From: Orthonyx spaldingii
Taxonomy: Eukaryota > Chordata > Aves > Passeriformes > Orthonychidae
Assembly: GCA_013397795.1 (NCBI GenBank)
Contig: VZTJ01005971.1
Coordinates: forward strand, 231,351-295,350
Direction of reading: 5' to 3'
DNA length: 64,000 nt
Below, in pieces: positions 63,301-64,000 of the stretch (its first letter is position 1; each line of letters begins with the position of its first letter). Below the pieces are notes generated by a model that saw only the letters and a list, made by a program, of their open reading frames with translations, did not search any database and had not been told where the DNA came from. Made by a program: the position numbers and the translations under genes.

Positions 63301-63598
63301 GTTGTTATTTTAATTAATAGTGTTCTTTAAACATTTCAAAAAATCAATAACAGCAATACATTTGTTTTGGTCATAGCTTTTGAGGAGGGGAAATTATTCA
63401 AAGTAATGCAACCTGTTATTCGCTTCTCTTTTTTATCTCTTCTAGGTGTAAGAAAGACCACATCTAAGAGGTGTACTTCTGTAGTGTAATTTGTCCTGAA
63501 GAAGAATTCAGTGAAAATCTCAGTCAGGTGTTCCATTAAAAAGGGGCATTACTTTTTTTTTCTTTAAAGGGAGGGCTTTAAAAAGCTTTGTACATCAG
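57313..63598. other. Non-coding AT-rich DNA, no gene recognised
   Basis: No frame is above 85 codons, and there is no recognisable repeat apart from the tandem duplication at 63.2 kb. A short direct repeat, GCCAGAAAGCT twice, lies near 57521-57542. Confidence 0.6.
63209..63298. repeat. 45-bp imperfect tandem duplication
   Basis: Units 63209-63253 and 63254-63298 share CTATTCATTTT at the start and TCTTCAAGTTATTTTCTTT at the end, with a few substitutions between. A local slippage product. Confidence 0.88.
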
Positions 63599-64000
63599 TG
63601 TAGTGGTTTGAGTTCATTCACCTGAGTTTTTTGGCTAAACGCCAGTACACTTACCAGATTTTATTTAATTTTGCTGTGAGATAAGGATTAGGAGTAGGTA
63701 AAGCAGGCTCAAACTTTAAAGAGTATAAGGAAAGTTTATTAACAGACCTAAAAGGAAGGAAAAAACTTAAGAACCAGAACAAAACCGTCAGAACACTTTT
63801 GCTCTTTCCACCTCTCCATTTTTCAATGACAATACAAAAAACAACCCTTTGACTTTCAGTCAGTTTACTACTTCTAAATTAGTCTTTCTTCAGTCATTTA
63901 GGGAGAGGAGTTTTCTCCTGCTTTACCATGTTGACTTCTCCACAGGAAATACAGTTCTTATGGTTTTCAGCCTCACAACTAGCAGCCGCCCAGGAGAAAA
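63599..64000 (-). mobile_element. Second copy of the long ERV-L-like LTR, inverted, cut by window edge
   Basis: Starting with TGTAGTGGTTTGAG, this is the reverse complement of the last 400 bp of the LTR at 32665-34256. It carries the same TTTATTAA poly(A)-signal region and the same final GCAGCCGCCCAGGAG block. Identity is about 95% by eye, with a few indels. It continues beyond the window, so it may be a solo LTR or one end of a provirus. The flank before it is ATCAG (63594-63598), a 5-bp candidate target site that can be tested only outside the window. Confidence 0.88.

Overview
The window reads as a neutral, AT-rich, gene-poor stretch of a bird nuclear chromosome. The evidence is the interspersed repeats: several CR1 LINE 3' ends, one degraded ERV-L pol gene with an avian-type ERV-L LTR, and a set of LTRs with clear 5- or 6-bp target-site duplications. 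No L1, Alu or other mammalian repeats were recognised. The LTR load suggests a passerine, but that is inference. A turtle or crocodilian would also carry CR1, but would fit the LTR families less well.

No protein-coding gene, tRNA, rRNA or CRISPR array can be supported. Open frames are short (mostly 60-135 codons), low-complexity or inside repeats, and match no family I know. The window is best seen as intergenic desert or the inside of a very long intron.

Layout. 1-11.1 kb: unique AT-rich DNA with a 12-C run, a GC-richer 350-bp block at 9.13-9.48 kb and a 23-bp tandem duplication at 10.53 kb. 11.1-13.45 kb: minus-strand ERV-L remnant (LTR R/U5 piece, RNase H, reverse transcriptase, protease/RT junction), split by a nested 239-bp solo LTR at 12768-13006 with 6-bp TSD CCTGTT. 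13.45-19.85 kb: unique DNA with a pyrimidine tract. 19.85-20.39 kb: minus-strand solo LTR. 20.4-31.7 kb: unique DNA with a 31-base poly(A). 31.7-32.1 kb: old CR1. 32665-34256: long plus-strand solo LTR with 5-bp TSD GGAGG. 34.3-41.1 kb: unique DNA. 41.12-41.32 kb: CR1. 42372-43117: minus-strand solo LTR, TSD TCATAT. 44644-45137: a different minus-strand solo LTR, TSD ATGCAA. 47.99 and 49.78 kb: CR1 tails. 56522-57245: a relative of the 42.4-kb LTR, lacking its last ~18 bp and flanked by perfect 67-bp direct repeats, not a short TSD. 63599-64000: the end of a second copy of the 32.7-kb LTR, in opposite orientation and cut by the window edge.

Nothing here forms a pathway. The content is a record of retroelement insertion, LTR-LTR recombination and local repair. 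The oddest single item is the LTR between 67-bp direct repeats at 56455-57312. No undescribed gene system was found.
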